Part shown: piece by piece, positions 1 to 8,179 of the stretch
How the letters are laid out: each line of letters starts with the position of its first letter
How positions within the stretch are numbered: position 1 is the first letter of the stretch
Assembly (NCBI RefSeq): GCF_000730645.1
Contig: NZ_BBIU01000007.1
Span: forward strand, 62,001-126,000
Direction of reading: 5' to 3'
Origin: Pseudomonas parafulva NBRC 16636 = DSM 17004
GTDB lineage: Bacteria; Pseudomonadota; Gammaproteobacteria; Pseudomonadales; Pseudomonadaceae
Length of the DNA: 64,000 nucleotides
Notes under the pieces: generated by a model
Told to the model about the DNA's origin: nothing
The model's database searches: none
What the model saw: the letters and a program-made list of their open reading frames with translations, nothing else
Made by a program: the position numbers and the translations under genes

Positions 1-107
1 TAAAGCATCACAGGGTGGCCTGCCTGGGCCGCGACCTGCGCGATGCCGGCGCCCATGGCCCCGGCACCGATGACGGCGACGTAGGTTTCACGAGAAAGTA
101 CGCTCAT
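1..107 (-). CDS. paaH: 3-hydroxyacyl-CoA dehydrogenase, N-terminal fragment (window edge)
   Basis: Only the first 35 or so codons are inside the window; the gene continues off the left end. The visible start, MSVLSRETYVAVIGAGAMG, carries the GxGxxG Rossmann motif that binds NAD in the 3-hydroxyacyl-CoA dehydrogenase family. In phenylacetate catabolism PaaH oxidises 3-hydroxyadipyl-CoA to 3-oxoadipyl-CoA. The ATG lies one base after the stop of the upstream paaG, so translation is probably coupled. The assignment to PaaH rests on the paaF-paaG context plus the motif; the truncated fragment alone could be any family member. Confidence 0.8.
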   Translation of the reverse strand, partial: MSVLSRETYVAVIGAGAMGAGIAQVAAQAGHPVML

Positions 108-108
108 G

Positions 109-900
109 TCAGCGCCCCTTGAACGCGGGGGTGCGTTTGTTCATGAACGCGTTCACCCCTTCACGGTAGTCGTCGCTGCGGCCGGCCAGGCGCTGCAGGT
201 CACGCTCCAGCTGCAGCTGGTCGTCGAACCCGTTGTCGAAACTGGCATTGAGCCCGCGCTTGATCAGGGCCAGACCATAGGTGGGCTGGGTGGCGAGCTG
301 GCGGGCGAGGGCCAGCGCTTCGTCACGCAGTGCGGCGTCGTCCACTACGCGGTGGATCAAGCCCCACTGCTCGGCCTGCTCTGCGCCAAGGCGTTCGCCC
401 AGCATGGCCAGGGCCTTGGCCCGTGCCATGCCGACCAGCCGCGGCAGCAGCCAGGTGCCGCCCGAGTCTGGCACCAGGCCGATCTTGCAGAAAGCCTGGA
501 TGAAACTGGCTGAGCGGGCTGCCAGCACCAGGTCGCACGCCAGTGGGATATTGGCCCCGGCCCCTGCGGCGACACCGTTCACGGCGCACACTACCGGCAT
601 GGGCAGGTCGCGCAGGGTGCGCACCAACGGGTTGTAGAACCTGTCGATGGACTCACCCAGGTCAGGCATGTCGGCCCCTGGTGCCACGTTACGGTCGGAC
701 AGGTCCTGGCCCGCGCAGAACGCGCGGCCTTCGCCAGTCAGCAGCAACACGCGGGCCTCGCTGCTGTGGCGCACCTGTTTGAGCGCTTCGCGCACTTCCA
801 GGTGCATGGCCGTGTTGAAACTGTTGAGCTGCGCTGGCCGGTTGAAGGAGAGAAGGGCTACGCCGTCCTCGATGGCAAACACGATGTGCTGGAAAGGCAT
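109..900 (-). CDS. paaG: Ring-1,2-epoxyphenylacetyl-CoA isomerase (crotonase family)
   Basis: A 263-residue crotonase-fold protein. PaaG converts ring-1,2-epoxyphenylacetyl-CoA to the seven-membered oxepin-CoA in the cytoplasmic aerobic phenylacetate pathway. Visible features are the oxyanion-hole segment CAVNGVAAGAGANIPLACD near residues 105-123 and the motif GLVPDSGGTWLLPR near 141-154. The Asp in that motif is the isomerase acid that replaces the second hydratase Glu. Length is normal for the family. It lies between paaF (33-bp gap) and paaH (1-bp gap), so these form one operon. Confidence is high because both sequence and context agree. Confidence 0.95.
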   Translation of the reverse strand: MPFQHIVFAIEDGVALLSFNRPAQLNSFNTAMHLEVREALKQVRHSSEARVLLLTGEGRAFCAGQDLSDRNVAPGADMPDLGESIDRFYNPLVRTLRDLPMPVVCAVNGVAAGAGANIPLACDLVLAARSASFIQAFCKIGLVPDSGGTWLLPRLVGMARAKALAMLGERLGAEQAEQWGLIHRVVDDAALRDEALALARQLATQPTYGLALIKRGLNASFDNGFDDQLQLERDLQRLAGRSDDYREGVNAFMNKRTPAFKGR

Positions 901-933
901 GACAGACTCGCTCCGTCGGTGGCGGGTAGTGTT

Positions 934-1707
934 TCAGCGGCCCTGGAAGTGCGGCTGGCGTTTTTCCTGGAAGGCGCGGATGCCTTCGTCCCGGTCGGCG
1001 GTGCCCGCCAGCACGGTGAAGGCCTGGCGTTCCAGGCGCAGGCCGCTGGCCAGGTCGGTGTCGCCGGCCTGCAGAAGGGCCTGCTTGGCCAGGCGCACGG
1101 CCAGGGGCGCCTTTGCGGCAATGGTGCGGGCGATGTGTAGGGCCCGCTCCACGGTGAATTCGGGCTGTGTGACCTCACTGACAAGCCCGGCTTGCAAGGC
1201 ATGCTGGCTGCTGATGGGCTCGCCGGTGAGCACCATTTGCATGGCCAGGGGCTTGCCGACGGCGCGCAACAGGCGTTGGGTGCCGCCGGCACCGGGCATG
1301 ATCCCCAGGTTGATTTCCGGTTGGCCGAAGCGGGCATCACTGCCTGCCACGATGATGTCCGCGCACATGGCCAGCTCACAGCCGCCACCCAGGGCGTAGC
1401 CGTTGACGGCAGCCACCAAGGCTTTGGGGAATGCCGCGATGGTGCGCCAGTGGGCAATGCGGGGGTCGTTGAGCATGCCCACCAGGTCACGTTCAGCCAT
1501 TTCCGCGATGTCGGCGCCGGCAGCGAAGGCCTTGAGGTTCCCTGTGATGACCACGGCCGCCACCTGATCATCCTGCGCAGCGGCTTCGAGGGTGGCAGCA
1601 AGTTCCGCCAGTAGTGCGGTGCACAACGCGTTCAGGGCGTCTGGACGTTGCAGGGTGACCAACTGGACGCCGTTTGCAGGTGGCTGCACGTCAAGGTATC
1701 GCGGCAT
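934..1707 (-). CDS. paaF: 2,3-dehydroadipyl-CoA hydratase (enoyl-CoA hydratase)
   Basis: A 257-residue enoyl-CoA hydratase that hydrates 2,3-dehydroadipyl-CoA in lower phenylacetate catabolism. Both catalytic glutamates of true hydratases are visible, in GGGCELAMCADI and in QPEINLGIMPGAGGTQ. This distinguishes it from the neighbouring PaaG. The start at 1707 (MPRYLDVQPP) is preceded by a GAGGAA ribosome site; the frame stays open further upstream, but those 37 codons look non-coding and belong to the intergenic promoter region. It is the first gene of the minus-strand paaF-paaG-paaH run seen here. Confidence 0.94.
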   Translation of the reverse strand: MPRYLDVQPPANGVQLVTLQRPDALNALCTALLAELAATLEAAAQDDQVAAVVITGNLKAFAAGADIAEMAERDLVGMLNDPRIAHWRTIAAFPKALVAAVNGYALGGGCELAMCADIIVAGSDARFGQPEINLGIMPGAGGTQRLLRAVGKPLAMQMVLTGEPISSQHALQAGLVSEVTQPEFTVERALHIARTIAAKAPLAVRLAKQALLQAGDTDLASGLRLERQAFTVLAGTADRDEGIRAFQEKRQPHFQGR

Positions 1708-2012
1708 GTCGGGTTCCTCGGGCTGCACGCACGGCGCGTCAAGGCACCGGCTTTTATTGGAGTTGTTTGCAGGGGCGTCACACGCAGGTGGCGGCCTCGG
1801 TGACCAAGTATATGTCACATGCGATACCTATAATCAACTTCAAAATTGCTTTTATGTATCCTTTGTGCGCTTCAATTAATCGACAAAATATGCGGCTTCA
1901 AGGCGTTGATTCGGGGCTTAACTCCGCGGTTACGCTGAAAATCTCGACGTTGACGCACTCTAAAACGTGATACAAGATCTATTCACGTATCGAATTTTTT
2001 AGGGAGATTACA
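1708..2012. promoter_or_regulatory. Divergent paaF / paaY control region with inverted repeat
   Basis: About 305 bases without a gene lie between divergently transcribed paaF and paaY. The stretch is clearly more AT-rich than its neighbours. An inverted repeat with arms ACGTGA (1965-1970) and TCACGT (1983-1988), 12 bases apart, sits just before the paaY ribosome site AGGGAG (2001-2006). Known PaaX regulators bind operators in this divergent region, so this repeat is a candidate operator. That is an inference from location and symmetry; I did not match a published Pseudomonas consensus. Exact promoter hexamers were not assigned. Confidence 0.5.
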
Positions 2013-2612
2013 ATGCCTTGTTATCGGCTTGACGGTCTTACACCGGTCGTCCACCCCAGTGCGTATGTGCACCCCAGCGCGGTGCTGATCGGTGACGTGA
2101 TAGTCGGGGCCGGTTGCTATGTCGGCCCCCTGGCCTCGCTGCGCGGTGACTTTGGCCGTATCGTGCTCGAGGAGGGCGCCAACCTGCAGGACACCTGCGT
2201 GATGCATGGTTTCCCGGGCGGCGATACGGTGATCGAACGCAACGGCCACGTCGGCCACGGCGCCGTGCTGCACGGCTGCCGGGTCGGCGAGGATGCGCTG
2301 ATTGGCATGAATGCGGTGGTGATGGACGGTGCCAGTATCGGCCCACGCTGCATCGTGGCGGCCACTGCTTTCGTCAAGGCGGGCTTCCAGGGTGCTGCGC
2401 AAAGCCTGGTGATGGGTTCACCTGCGCAGGTCAAGCGTGCACTGACTGACGAGGAACTGGCCTGGAAGCAGCGTGGCACGGCGCAGTACCAGCAATTGAC
2501 CCTGCGTTGCATGCAGGGGTTGGTAGAATGCACGCCGCTGGCCCAGGCTGAGGCACAACGCCCACGCATGGCCGATGATGGGCTGCGCCCCAAAGGCCAG
2601 CGGCCGGCATGA
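2013..2612 (+). CDS. paaY: PaaY thioesterase (gamma-carbonic-anhydrase-like hexapeptide protein)
   Basis: A 199-residue left-handed beta-helix protein with repeated hexapeptide turns (for example [18 protein letters not shown]) and the metal-site type motif [23 protein letters not shown]'s histidines near residues 68-90. PaaY is a thioesterase that hydrolyses dead-end CoA products of the phenylacetate pathway. The C-terminal extension after about residue 165 is polar and less conserved in style. Its stop overlaps a possible upstream ATG of the next gene, and paaX starts 78 bases later, so paaY-paaX form one operon. Confidence 0.93.
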   Translation: MPCYRLDGLTPVVHPSAYVHPSAVLIGDVIVGAGCYVGPLASLRGDFGRIVLEEGANLQDTCVMHGFPGGDTVIERNGHVGHGAVLHGCRVGEDALIGMNAVVMDGASIGPRCIVAATAFVKAGFQGAAQSLVMGSPAQVKRALTDEELAWKQRGTAQYQQLTLRCMQGLVECTPLAQAEAQRPRMADDGLRPKGQRPA

Positions 2613-2689
2613 GCCTTGCCAGCCCCCGCAATGGCCACGCAGGCCGCAGCGCAGGTATAGTCACGGCTTTATCTGCGCACAGTCCATCC

Positions 2690-3613
2690 ATGAGCACTCT
2701 TGCCCCCCTCAACACGCTGGTCACCCGCTTTCAGCAGCAGACGCCAATCCGCGCCAGCTCGTTGATCATCACGCTGTACGGCGATGCCATCGAGCCCCAT
2801 GGCGGCACGGTATGGCTGGGCAGTCTGATCAACCTGCTGGAACCCATCGGGATCAATGAGCGGCTGATCCGCACCTCCATCTTCCGGCTTACCAAAGAAG
2901 GCTGGCTGACCGCCGAGAAGGTTGGCCGGCGTAGCTATTACAGCCTTACCGGCACCGGTCGGCGGCGCTTCGAAAAAGCGTTCAAACGGGTATACAGCCC
3001 CAGCCAGCCAGCCTGGGACGGCGCCTGGACCCTGGTGTTGCTGTCCCAGCTCGACGCCGCCAAGCGCAAAGCGGTCAGGGAGGAGCTTGAGTGGCAGGGC
3101 TACGGGTTGATGGCGCCGAACCTGCTCGGGTGCCCGCGTGCGGACCGTACTGACCTTGCGGGCACGTTGCGTGAGCTGGAGGCCGTGGATGACAGCATTG
3201 TCTTCGAAACCCACACCCAGGAAGTATTGGCCTCCAAGGCCATGCGTGCCCAGGTGCGCGAGAGCTGGCGTATCGAAGAGCTTGGCCAGCAATACAGTGA
3301 GTTCATCCAGCTGTTCAGGCCGTTGTGGCAAAGCCTGAAGGAACAGCCCGAGCTGAATCCCCAGGACTGCTTCCTGGCGCGCACGCTGCTGATTCACGAG
3401 TACCGCCGCTTGCTGCTGCGCGACCCGCAATTGCCGGATGAGCTGCTGCCAGGCGACTGGGAAGGCAGGGCAGCCCGCCAGCTGTGCCGCAACCTTTACC
3501 GTCTGATATTCGCCCAGGCTGAGCAGTGGCTGAACACTGCACTGGAAACGGCAGACGGGCCGTTGCCTGATGTGAGTGAAAGTTTCTACAGCCGTTTTGG
3601 AGGCCTTGAATAG
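2690..3613 (+). CDS. paaX: Phenylacetate-responsive transcriptional repressor PaaX
   Basis: A 307-residue GntR-like winged-helix repressor that releases DNA when it binds phenylacetyl-CoA. The N-terminal pattern SLIITLYGDAIEPHGG, then WLGSL and RLTKEGWL, matches the PaaX DNA-binding region, and the long C-terminal effector and dimerisation part is complete. The start at 2690 (MSTLAPLNTL) aligns with the usual family N-terminus. An ATG at 2609 overlapping the paaY stop would add 27 unlikely residues. No strong ribosome site is seen at 2690, so coupling with paaY may contribute. Confidence 0.93.
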   Translation: MSTLAPLNTLVTRFQQQTPIRASSLIITLYGDAIEPHGGTVWLGSLINLLEPIGINERLIRTSIFRLTKEGWLTAEKVGRRSYYSLTGTGRRRFEKAFKRVYSPSQPAWDGAWTLVLLSQLDAAKRKAVREELEWQGYGLMAPNLLGCPRADRTDLAGTLRELEAVDDSIVFETHTQEVLASKAMRAQVRESWRIEELGQQYSEFIQLFRPLWQSLKEQPELNPQDCFLARTLLIHEYRRLLLRDPQLPDELLPGDWEGRAARQLCRNLYRLIFAQAEQWLNTALETADGPLPDVSESFYSRFGGLE

Positions 3614-3745
3614 TTTTTAAAGCTCATACCCATAGGTTTTATTCAGGATAAAGCTAACACCGGTTAATCTTATTAATTTATTGCTGTCCTTTAAAGCGCA
3701 CCAGCGTTAGCCTTGTGCACCATAAGGTCGACGAAGGTGACAGTT

Positions 3746-4090
3746 ATGCTGGATTTCTTTCCGGTTGCCTGCGCGGATACGCTTGGGAAAATCGGGCTGC
3801 TGGTCAAGGCTCGCCGCCTGGCGCTTGGCCTGCGGCAGGCTGATATCAAAGCGGCGATTGGCGTGTCGGCGCATACGCTGCGCAAGATCGAGAGCGGTTC
3901 CGAACAGGTCGACCTGCGGTCATTCATGCTGGTGCTCTGGCGCCTGGGCATCAGCGATGTCGTCTTCACATCGCTTGAGGGCCTGGAGCAGGCCTCTCAG
4001 GTCACCCGCTTCACCGAGAGCGTCGAAGGTGCGCAGAGCCTGGCCAGTAGACGGGTACGCCTGGCCAAGCCCAAGGCGGAGGATTTCTGA
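3746..4090 (+). CDS. HipB-like Xre-family antitoxin / regulator
   Basis: A 114-residue protein with a helix-turn-helix of the Xre/HipB type around residues 22-60 (VKARRLALGLRQADIKAAIG, then SAHTLRKIESG). The start at 3746 has an AAGGTGA ribosome site seven bases upstream. Its stop overlaps the start of the HipA-like gene by one base, which is the usual antitoxin-toxin arrangement. HipB proteins bind the toxin kinase and repress their own operon. The C-terminal tail is basic and Ser/Arg-rich (SLASRRVRLAKPKAEDF). The upstream 130 bases are AT-rich and probably hold the promoter. Confidence 0.82.
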   Translation: MLDFFPVACADTLGKIGLLVKARRLALGLRQADIKAAIGVSAHTLRKIESGSEQVDLRSFMLVLWRLGISDVVFTSLEGLEQASQVTRFTESVEGAQSLASRRVRLAKPKAEDF

Positions 4091-5304
4091 TGCAGCGCGC
4101 CTATATCTACATGCAGCACCCGGACACCGGGCGCGTGGTCACGCTTGGCCGCCTGACCCTCAAGGGCAAAGCCGGCGAGTTCATCTATGCGCCAGATTAC
4201 GTCGCCCAAGGCCACTGGGTGCCAGACCCGATCAACTACCCGCTGCGGGCGGAGCCCTACACCGGCATCACGCGCAACCGGGGTATACCTGGTTTCATCA
4301 ATGATGCAATGCCTGACGGCTGGGGCGAACGGCTGCTGCACCGGGTGTATGGCCAGGAGCTGAGCACGCTGGATTTTCTGCTCAAGTCCCCCAACAACGA
4401 CCGGGTAGGCAACCTGATGGCCGGCAGCGCCAATACCCCGGCCGAAGGCATCGGCGATGGGGCTGTGCCTGGCCTGAAAGGCCTGGCACGGTTCATCGCT
4501 GCGTGCGAAGCGGTGTATGACGGCCATCTGAACGCTGAAGCCATCGCGGCGCTGAGCGTACGGCAACAGCGTTCCGCCTTGGGGGGCGCGCGGCCCAAAC
4601 GCACCTTGCAGGATAAAGGCATGCTGATTCTGGCCAAACCACGGGACCGCTTCGATCACTACGACCTGCCCACTATCGAACATGCCTGCATGACATTCGC
4701 CGCGCAGAAGGGGCTGCATGTCGCCCGCACTGCACTGCACGCCGAGCATCCCTCCACCCTGCTGGTGGAGCGCTTCGACCGTACGCCCATTGACCAGGGC
4801 GCCAGGCGTATCCCCATGCTCAGCGCGCTGACCTTGCTCGACTCGGAATGGAACGGCCCGTACCACAAGGACTGGCGTTATGCAGGCGTGGCCGATGAGA
4901 TGCGCAGGCGCGGGGTGCCAGCCGCCGATTTGCAGGAGCTGTTCAAGCGCATGTGCTACAACGCGCTGGTGGGCAACTCGGACGACCACCCACGCAACCA
5001 TGCGGTGATCTGGCTGGGCGGGCAATGGCGCCTGTCCCCGCTGTATGACGTACTGCCTATGCTTGACGAAGGCCCGGCGAAAACCCTGGCCATGGCTGTT
5101 GGCCGTGAAGGCAGCCAGATAAGCCGGGCGAACCTGCTGAGCCACCACACGCACTTCGCATTGGGCCGGGAAGAGGCGGAGCAGGTGCTGGAGGAAGTCG
5201 CCAGCTGGGGAGGGGCACTCAAGGACCACTACGCCCAGTTTCTGTCAGGCGAAGACCTGGACAAGGCGTGTGACGCAGTCAGCGCGGTGCGAATGCTCGG
5301 CTAG
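4090..5304 (+). CDS. HipA-like Ser/Thr kinase toxin
   Basis: A 404-residue HipA-family kinase. HipA toxins phosphorylate aminoacyl-tRNA synthetases or other targets and cause growth arrest. Visible family blocks are the N-terminal HipA couple region (residues 5-95), ILAKPRDRFDHYDLPTIEH (ATP-binding Lys and Glu region, about 178-196), LLVERFDR, the catalytic-loop motif GNSDDHPRNHAVIW (about 295-308), and LSPLYDVLP, equivalent to the metal-binding DFG. All key residues appear intact, so the toxin is probably functional. It overlaps the HipB-like gene. Length is slightly shorter than E. coli HipA. Target specificity cannot be told from sequence. Confidence 0.85.
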   Translation: MQRAYIYMQHPDTGRVVTLGRLTLKGKAGEFIYAPDYVAQGHWVPDPINYPLRAEPYTGITRNRGIPGFINDAMPDGWGERLLHRVYGQELSTLDFLLKSPNNDRVGNLMAGSANTPAEGIGDGAVPGLKGLARFIAACEAVYDGHLNAEAIAALSVRQQRSALGGARPKRTLQDKGMLILAKPRDRFDHYDLPTIEHACMTFAAQKGLHVARTALHAEHPSTLLVERFDRTPIDQGARRIPMLSALTLLDSEWNGPYHKDWRYAGVADEMRRRGVPAADLQELFKRMCYNALVGNSDDHPRNHAVIWLGGQWRLSPLYDVLPMLDEGPAKTLAMAVGREGSQISRANLLSHHTHFALGREEAEQVLEEVASWGGALKDHYAQFLSGEDLDKACDAVSAVRMLG

Positions 5305-5341
5305 GCCCGCCCTTTAGGCAGGCCACGTTTGCCGCGAGGCT

Positions 5342-6595
5342 TCAGAGGGTCAGGCACAGCAGTGCTGCAGCTAGCGCTGGCGGCATCACCAGCACACCCA
5401 GACGCAGGAAGCGCCAGGCGCTCACCGACTCACCCTCCCGACGAATCGCCACCAGCCAGAGCAAGGTGGCGAGCGAGCCGGTGATCGACAGGTTGGGCCC
5501 CAGGTCCACACCGATCAGCAAGGCCGCAGTGGTCTGCTGGGACAGTTGCACGATATCGCCCATGGAGCCTGCTATCAGGCCCGTCGGTAGGTTGTTCATG
5601 AGGTTGCTGGCCAGCGCCACACCCACCCCGGCAACCCAGCTTGCCTTGGCTTGCGAGCCTTGCTCCATGTGCAACAACGCATGCGCCAGGTATTCGATAA
5701 CGCCTGTTTGCGCGACAGCTTCTACCAGCACGAACAGGCCGGCCACCAGTGGCAGCACGCCCCACGCCACGTGCCGCAGTACAGGCATGGGGCTGCGCCG
5801 CTGGCGTAAGTGGATGAGTGCAGTGGTGGCAACACCTGCGCCAAAGGTGGGCAGGCCCAGCGGCAGATCCAGGGCTGAAGCCACCAGCAGCAAGCTGGCA
5901 GTCAGCACGATGCCGACAGCACACAACCGCGCGCCCGCCGACAGCGGCTGGGTGGCTACCGTCAGCGCCAGTGGCTGTCGGATTTGCCGGCGCTGGGTGA
6001 CCCGCAGCACCAGGTAGGTGACGACGATGGCCGCCAGCGAGGGTAGGGTAAACTGCCGGAGCCAGTCGAGCAGCGGCGGCATCTGGCTGCCGAACACCAC
6101 CAAGTTGGCCGGGTTGGAAATGGGCAGTACGAAACTGGCGGCGTTGGCGATGAAGGCGCAGATGAACAGGTACGGCAGAGGCTCGGCCTTGGCCGCCTTG
6201 CACGCTGCGTACACTGCCGGGGTCAGCACGACCGCCGTGGCATCATTGGACAGAAACACGGTGACCACCGTACCCACCAGGAACACCAGGTCGAACAACC
6301 GCTGGCCCGACCCACGGGCGTGACCGACGGCATAGCGGGCCAGCCAGTCAAACAAGCCCTCCTGACGTGCCAGCTCGGCCAGCACCATCATGCCGATTAG
6401 AAACAGGTACACATCGCCACCCTTGGCCACGGCGGCCAGGGCGCTGCGCGGGCTGATCAGCCCGAATACGGTGAGCAATATCGCGCCACCCAACGCCCAG
6501 ACATACTCGGGAACGCGAAAGGGGCGCAGGATGACACCGGCAGTGGCCAAAGCGGCCACCGCCCAGATGATCATTGAATGTTCGCTTGCAAGCAT
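5342..6595 (-). CDS. ArsB/SLC13-type inner-membrane anion transporter
   Basis: A 417-residue polytopic membrane protein of the ArsB/ion-transporter superfamily with about ten to eleven hydrophobic segments. Family signatures include FLSNDATAVVLTPAV near residue 110 and GVDLGPNLSITGSLATLLWL near residue 368. ArsB proteins extrude arsenite; close relatives carry other anions, and there is no arsR or arsC nearby, so the substrate is uncertain. The start at 6595 (MLASEHSMII) follows the stop of the upstream MFS gene by seven bases, suggesting one operon. A start at 6574 is also possible. Confidence 0.8.
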   Translation of the reverse strand: MLASEHSMIIWAVAALATAGVILRPFRVPEYVWALGGAILLTVFGLISPRSALAAVAKGGDVYLFLIGMMVLAELARQEGLFDWLARYAVGHARGSGQRLFDLVFLVGTVVTVFLSNDATAVVLTPAVYAACKAAKAEPLPYLFICAFIANAASFVLPISNPANLVVFGSQMPPLLDWLRQFTLPSLAAIVVTYLVLRVTQRRQIRQPLALTVATQPLSAGARLCAVGIVLTASLLLVASALDLPLGLPTFGAGVATTALIHLRQRRSPMPVLRHVAWGVLPLVAGLFVLVEAVAQTGVIEYLAHALLHMEQGSQAKASWVAGVGVALASNLMNNLPTGLIAGSMGDIVQLSQQTTAALLIGVDLGPNLSITGSLATLLWLVAIRREGESVSAWRFLRLGVLVMPPALAAALLCLTL

Positions 6596-6602
6596 GGGTG
6601 GT

Positions 6603-8120
6603 TCAGTTTCCGGCAGGTGAGGGCATGGACGGGGAAGGGGTGTCACTGCTGCGGCGTGGGCTGGTTTCCGGCAGCGCGAGCAGTACCAGCAGGAACGCGA
6701 CTGCAGCGATCCCCGCCAGTGTCAGGAACGCGGCATTGTACCCTGAGGACTGCACCACCAGCCCGGCAAGCCCAGGGCTCAGCGCTGCACCCAGCCCGAA
6801 CACTGCCGTCAGCGCGCCAAGGCTGACATTGAAGCGGCCGGTACCTTCGGTGAGGTCCTTGACGATGATGGGGAACAGCGCACCGAAAATACCAGCGCCA
6901 ATGCCGTCCAGCAGTTGCACACCTACCAGCCAGAACGGGTTGTCGGAGAACGTGTACAGGGCGCCGCGCAACGGCAAAATCAGAAAACCCGCCAGCAGAA
7001 ACGGCTTGCGCCCCCATTGCTCGGCTCGGGCGCCCACCAGCAGTGCCATCGGCACCATCACCAGTTGTGCGGCAACGATACACGCCGACGTCAGCGGCGT
7101 AGCCAGGCGCAAGTCCACTTGCGACAGCTTCTGGCTCACCAGCGGCAGCATGGCCGCGTTGGCCAGGTGGAACAGCGCGCAGCACACCGCGAACAGCAGC
7201 AGCGTACGGTTGTGCAACAGCAGTGCAAAGCCTGCAGGGCTTTCCTGGCCGTTATCGGCATGTGTCAGGCCACGTGCCACTTGGTGATCGATGGCAGCAG
7301 CCGGCACACGGCTGACCGCAAAGATGCTGGCAACGGTCAACACACCCATCAGGTAGAACACCACCACAGGGCCATACAGGTAGGCCAGGCCACCGGCCAA
7401 CAGCGCCGAAAATGCATTGCCCGCGTGGTTGTAGGTTTCGTTACGACCGACGCGCCGGGTAAATGCCTTCGGCCCCGTGATACCGAGCGAGATGGCGGCG
7501 ATCGCAGGCGCAAACACCGAGCCCGCCAAGGCACTGATGGTTTGTGTCACCGCTACCCAGGTAAAGGAGGAAGTAAACGGCAATACCAGGCAACTGCCGG
7601 TTACCAGTAGTGCCGCGATGACCACCACCGCCCGCTTCGCCGGCGTGCGGTCGATCAATGCGCCAGCGGGCGTCTGGGCGAGCAGTGCGGTGACACCGGC
7701 CAGGGTCATCACCAGGCCGATGCTTGCCGGTTGCCACTGATGCACCGCAAGCAGGTAGATGGCGAGGTACGGCCCGAGGCCATCGCGCACATCGGCAAGG
7801 AAGAAGTTCAACCAGTCAAGCGAACGATGGGGAGTGTTGGGCCTTTGGTTTTCCAAGGACGTGATCTCGAGTGGGCCACGGGGATGGGGCTGGTTGGGGA
7901 CCAGCGCTGGGGTATCTGTGGCAAAAGACTGCGGCGTTGAGTAATAGGTTCCGGCTTGGAAACAGCCCGGTGAGCGCCTGCGCGCAACCGTGATCAAGGG
8001 TACTCTGTGCGTGATGATAGGCGAGGGCAGGGCAAAGTAGATCAACAAGAAAAATGAAAGTTTTTTGGACAGCTTGCGCGGAGTCACTCTATTTCTGGAA
8101 GGTTGTACGGCATCTATCAT
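6603..8120 (-). CDS. MFS transporter (start uncertain)
   Basis: A major facilitator with about twelve membrane segments after residue 95. Features include the loop-2 motif GALIDRTPAKR, typical of drug-efflux MFS proteins. The full frame from ATG 8120 gives 505 residues, but the first 90 or so are not MFS-like and look like intergenic sequence read through. A TTG at 7856 (just before ENQRPNTPHRS) would give about 417 residues, the normal family size, but has no convincing ribosome site. The 3' end runs seven bases before the ArsB-type gene. Substrate unknown. Confidence 0.75.
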   Translation of the reverse strand: MIDAVQPSRNRVTPRKLSKKLSFFLLIYFALPSPIITHRVPLITVARRRSPGCFQAGTYYSTPQSFATDTPALVPNQPHPRGPLEITSLENQRPNTPHRSLDWLNFFLADVRDGLGPYLAIYLLAVHQWQPASIGLVMTLAGVTALLAQTPAGALIDRTPAKRAVVVIAALLVTGSCLVLPFTSSFTWVAVTQTISALAGSVFAPAIAAISLGITGPKAFTRRVGRNETYNHAGNAFSALLAGGLAYLYGPVVVFYLMGVLTVASIFAVSRVPAAAIDHQVARGLTHADNGQESPAGFALLLHNRTLLLFAVCCALFHLANAAMLPLVSQKLSQVDLRLATPLTSACIVAAQLVMVPMALLVGARAEQWGRKPFLLAGFLILPLRGALYTFSDNPFWLVGVQLLDGIGAGIFGALFPIIVKDLTEGTGRFNVSLGALTAVFGLGAALSPGLAGLVVQSSGYNAAFLTLAGIAAVAFLLVLLALPETSPRRSSDTPSPSMPSPAGN

Positions 8121-8179
8121 GCTTTATGCGATCCTGTACGTAATTGGCCCCCCCTTTACCTTTGCAGTACGCCTCGACG

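Noticed and set aside
2609..2689. Upstream start for paaX overlapping the paaY stop
   Set aside because: The added 27 residues do not match the PaaX N-terminus, which aligns from 2690.
3997..5229. A 410-codon minus-strand frame over the HipA-like gene
   Set aside because: The opposite strand has all HipA motifs; this frame is an antisense artefact.
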